This document shows positions 4,843 to 5,774 of a DNA stretch of 5,774 nt, piece by piece (position 1 is the first letter of the stretch; every line of letters begins with the position of its first letter). The notes below the pieces were generated by a model. The model was not told the DNA's origin, did not search any database, and worked only from the letters and a program-made list of their open reading frames with translations. A program made the translations under genes and the position numbers. The DNA is taken from the NCBI GenBank assembly GCA_903825675.1, contig CAIKBN010000138.1, positions 1 through 5,774 on the forward strand, in the 5' to 3' direction. The DNA is from an uncultured archaeon (GTDB taxonomy: Archaea; Aenigmatarchaeota; Aenigmatarchaeia; GW2011-AR5).

Positions 4843-5577
4843 ATGAAGTTAAAAAATAAAGTTGCACTTATAACTGGTTCAAGCAAAGGGATTGGAAGAG
4901 CAACTGCCTTGTTATTCGCTGAAGAGGGTGCAAATATTGTTGTCAATTACTCCAAATCTGAAAAAGAAGCAAACAAAGTTATTGACGAGATAAAAAAACT
5001 TGGTTCAGATGCTATATGTATCAAATGTGATGTATCTGATGAAAATCAAGTTAAAAAAATGATCGAGCAAACTACAAAGAAATTTGGGAAAATAGATATA
5101 CTTGTGAATAATGCCGGTGTAGTCTTTGATGTACCTTTCAAAGAAAGGACTGTAGAGCAATGGAAGAGAACTTTGGACGTGAATCTTATTGGTGTTTTTC
5201 TATGTTGTAAATACGTTGCTCCCCATATGCCAAAAGGCGGAAGAATTGTAAATATTTCTTCTACAAGTGGGGTAAATAGTTTTAGTCCGGATTCTATGGA
5301 TTATGCTGCCTCAAAAGCTGGTGTTATTATCTTGACTAGAGCTTTGGCTAAAGAATTGGCTCCCAATATTCTTGTTAATTCTGTTGCCCCTGGTTGGGTG
5401 GATACGGCTATGAATAAAGACCTTCCAAAAGACTTTGTTGAAGAAGAAACTAAAAATATATATTTGAAAAGGTTTGCTCAACCTGAAGAGATTGCAAAAG
5501 CAGTTCTTTTCCTAGCTTCAGATGATGCTAGTTATATAACAGGAATTACTCTAATTGTTGATGGAGGTTATGAATAA
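4843..5577 (+). CDS. FabG-like short-chain dehydrogenase/reductase
   Basis: A complete 244-residue classical SDR, the usual length for the FabG group. Seen in order: the nucleotide-binding TGSSKGIG (11-18), CDV (62-64) for the adenine ring, NNAG (89-92), the catalytic tetrad N114, S140, Y154 and K158 (YAASK), PGWVDT (183-188), and the C-terminal ITGITLIVDGGYE. K15 in the glycine loop and NYSKS (35-39) after the second strand, with no Asp there, indicate NADP(H) rather than NAD(H). The likely reaction is reversible reduction of a keto group to an alcohol; the substrate cannot be told. Because most archaea lack a bacterial type II fatty-acid pathway, a true 3-oxoacyl-ACP reductase role is doubtful. 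The ATG at 4843 is chosen from the TATA spacing. The gene is the only one on the plus strand and lies between two direct repeats, so it may have been acquired. Confidence 0.93.
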   Translation: MKLKNKVALITGSSKGIGRATALLFAEEGANIVVNYSKSEKEANKVIDEIKKLGSDAICIKCDVSDENQVKKMIEQTTKKFGKIDILVNNAGVVFDVPFKERTVEQWKRTLDVNLIGVFLCCKYVAPHMPKGGRIVNISSTSGVNSFSPDSMDYAASKAGVIILTRALAKELAPNILVNSVAPGWVDTAMNKDLPKDFVEEETKNIYLKRFAQPEEIAKAVLFLASDDASYITGITLIVDGGYE

Positions 5578-5582
5578 TTTTT
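5578..5582 (+). terminator. Oligo-T tract after the dehydrogenase
   Basis: Five T directly follow the stop codon. Short U-tracts without a hairpin can terminate archaeal RNA polymerase; five is a minimal length. Confidence 0.35.
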
Positions 5583-5774
5583 CGTGCCCACCACAACGTT
5601 TCGTCGCTTCGTTCCTCGGTCTTGACATCTCCATTATAGACTTCATTTATTTTATGTCAAAACTCACTTAACAGCGATTAGAAGGCTCGCTTTGACTCAC
5701 CCAAATTCCGTCCGTTATTTCAAGCTGAAACGAGATTCCCCTGTTTTTTGCGGGACTTGATTTGAATTTGAATG
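5583..5774. other. Intergenic tail with no supported gene
   Basis: There is no convincing gene. A GC-richer stretch at about 5586-5620 (CGTCGCTTCGTTCC) stands out from the AT-rich surroundings. On the minus strand a frame is open from the window edge to a TAA at 5668-5670 (about 35 codons) and crosses repeat copy 2; it could be the end of a gene lying outside the window. Confidence 0.35.
5708..5754. repeat. 47-bp direct repeat, copy 2
   Basis: Second copy of the element at 4661-4707, with five substitutions and no gaps. It is located 130 bp after the dehydrogenase stop, near the window edge, so its full extent on that side is not visible. Confidence 0.85.

Noticed and set aside
4754..5610. 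GAAGCGAC (4754-4761) and its inverted copy GTCGCTTC (5603-5610) as ends of an insertion around the dehydrogenase
   Set aside because: Only 8 bp match exactly and the flanks align poorly, so chance is a fair explanation; the 47-bp direct repeats are the stronger signal.

Overview
The window looks like AT-rich archaeal DNA, most likely from a small-genome DPANN-type lineage (Woesearchaeota- or Pacearchaeota-like). Three things point there. Eight starts sit at archaeal spacing behind TATA-like boxes, several with almost no 5' leader. An EF-Tu/SelB-like pseudo-GTPase typical of archaea is present. The secreted and membrane proteins resemble ones I remember from DPANN genomes. The lineage call is inference; no rRNA or tRNA gene is present to settle it.

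Left part (5-1710, all minus strand): a cell-surface locus. In transcription order it holds a 138-aa repeat protein with a C-terminal membrane anchor (1710-1294), a four-helix membrane protein (1233-838), a 66-aa relative of the first protein (796-596), and a 194-aa secreted protein (589-5) whose pattern resembles phage tail-fibre-like domains and which carries eight N-glycosylation sequons. The two anchored proteins share an 'IGESI...VVKA' module and the same AAGGCGA leader motif. This part is the least described and most interesting.

Middle (1711-2137): a decayed stretch with a 65-codon frame whose start looks like an archaeal KaiC-like/DUF7504 protein and whose end is the last part of a histidine kinase ATPase domain. 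It is probably a deletion scar joining two signalling genes.

Housekeeping block (2138-4618, minus strand): LemA, a TPM-domain (YgcG-like) membrane protein with a zinc ribbon and a glycine-rich tail, and the EF-Tu/SelB-like pseudo-GTPase. Each has its own TATA box 24-29 nt before its ATG, so the transcripts should be leaderless or nearly so. LemA and TPM proteins are a recurrent neighbour pair.

Right part (4619-5774): a complete FabG-like short-chain dehydrogenase on the plus strand, divergent from the pseudo-GTPase. It is flanked by two direct copies (42/47 identical) of a 47-bp element about 1 kb apart, which suggests a cassette insertion or a dispersed intergenic element.
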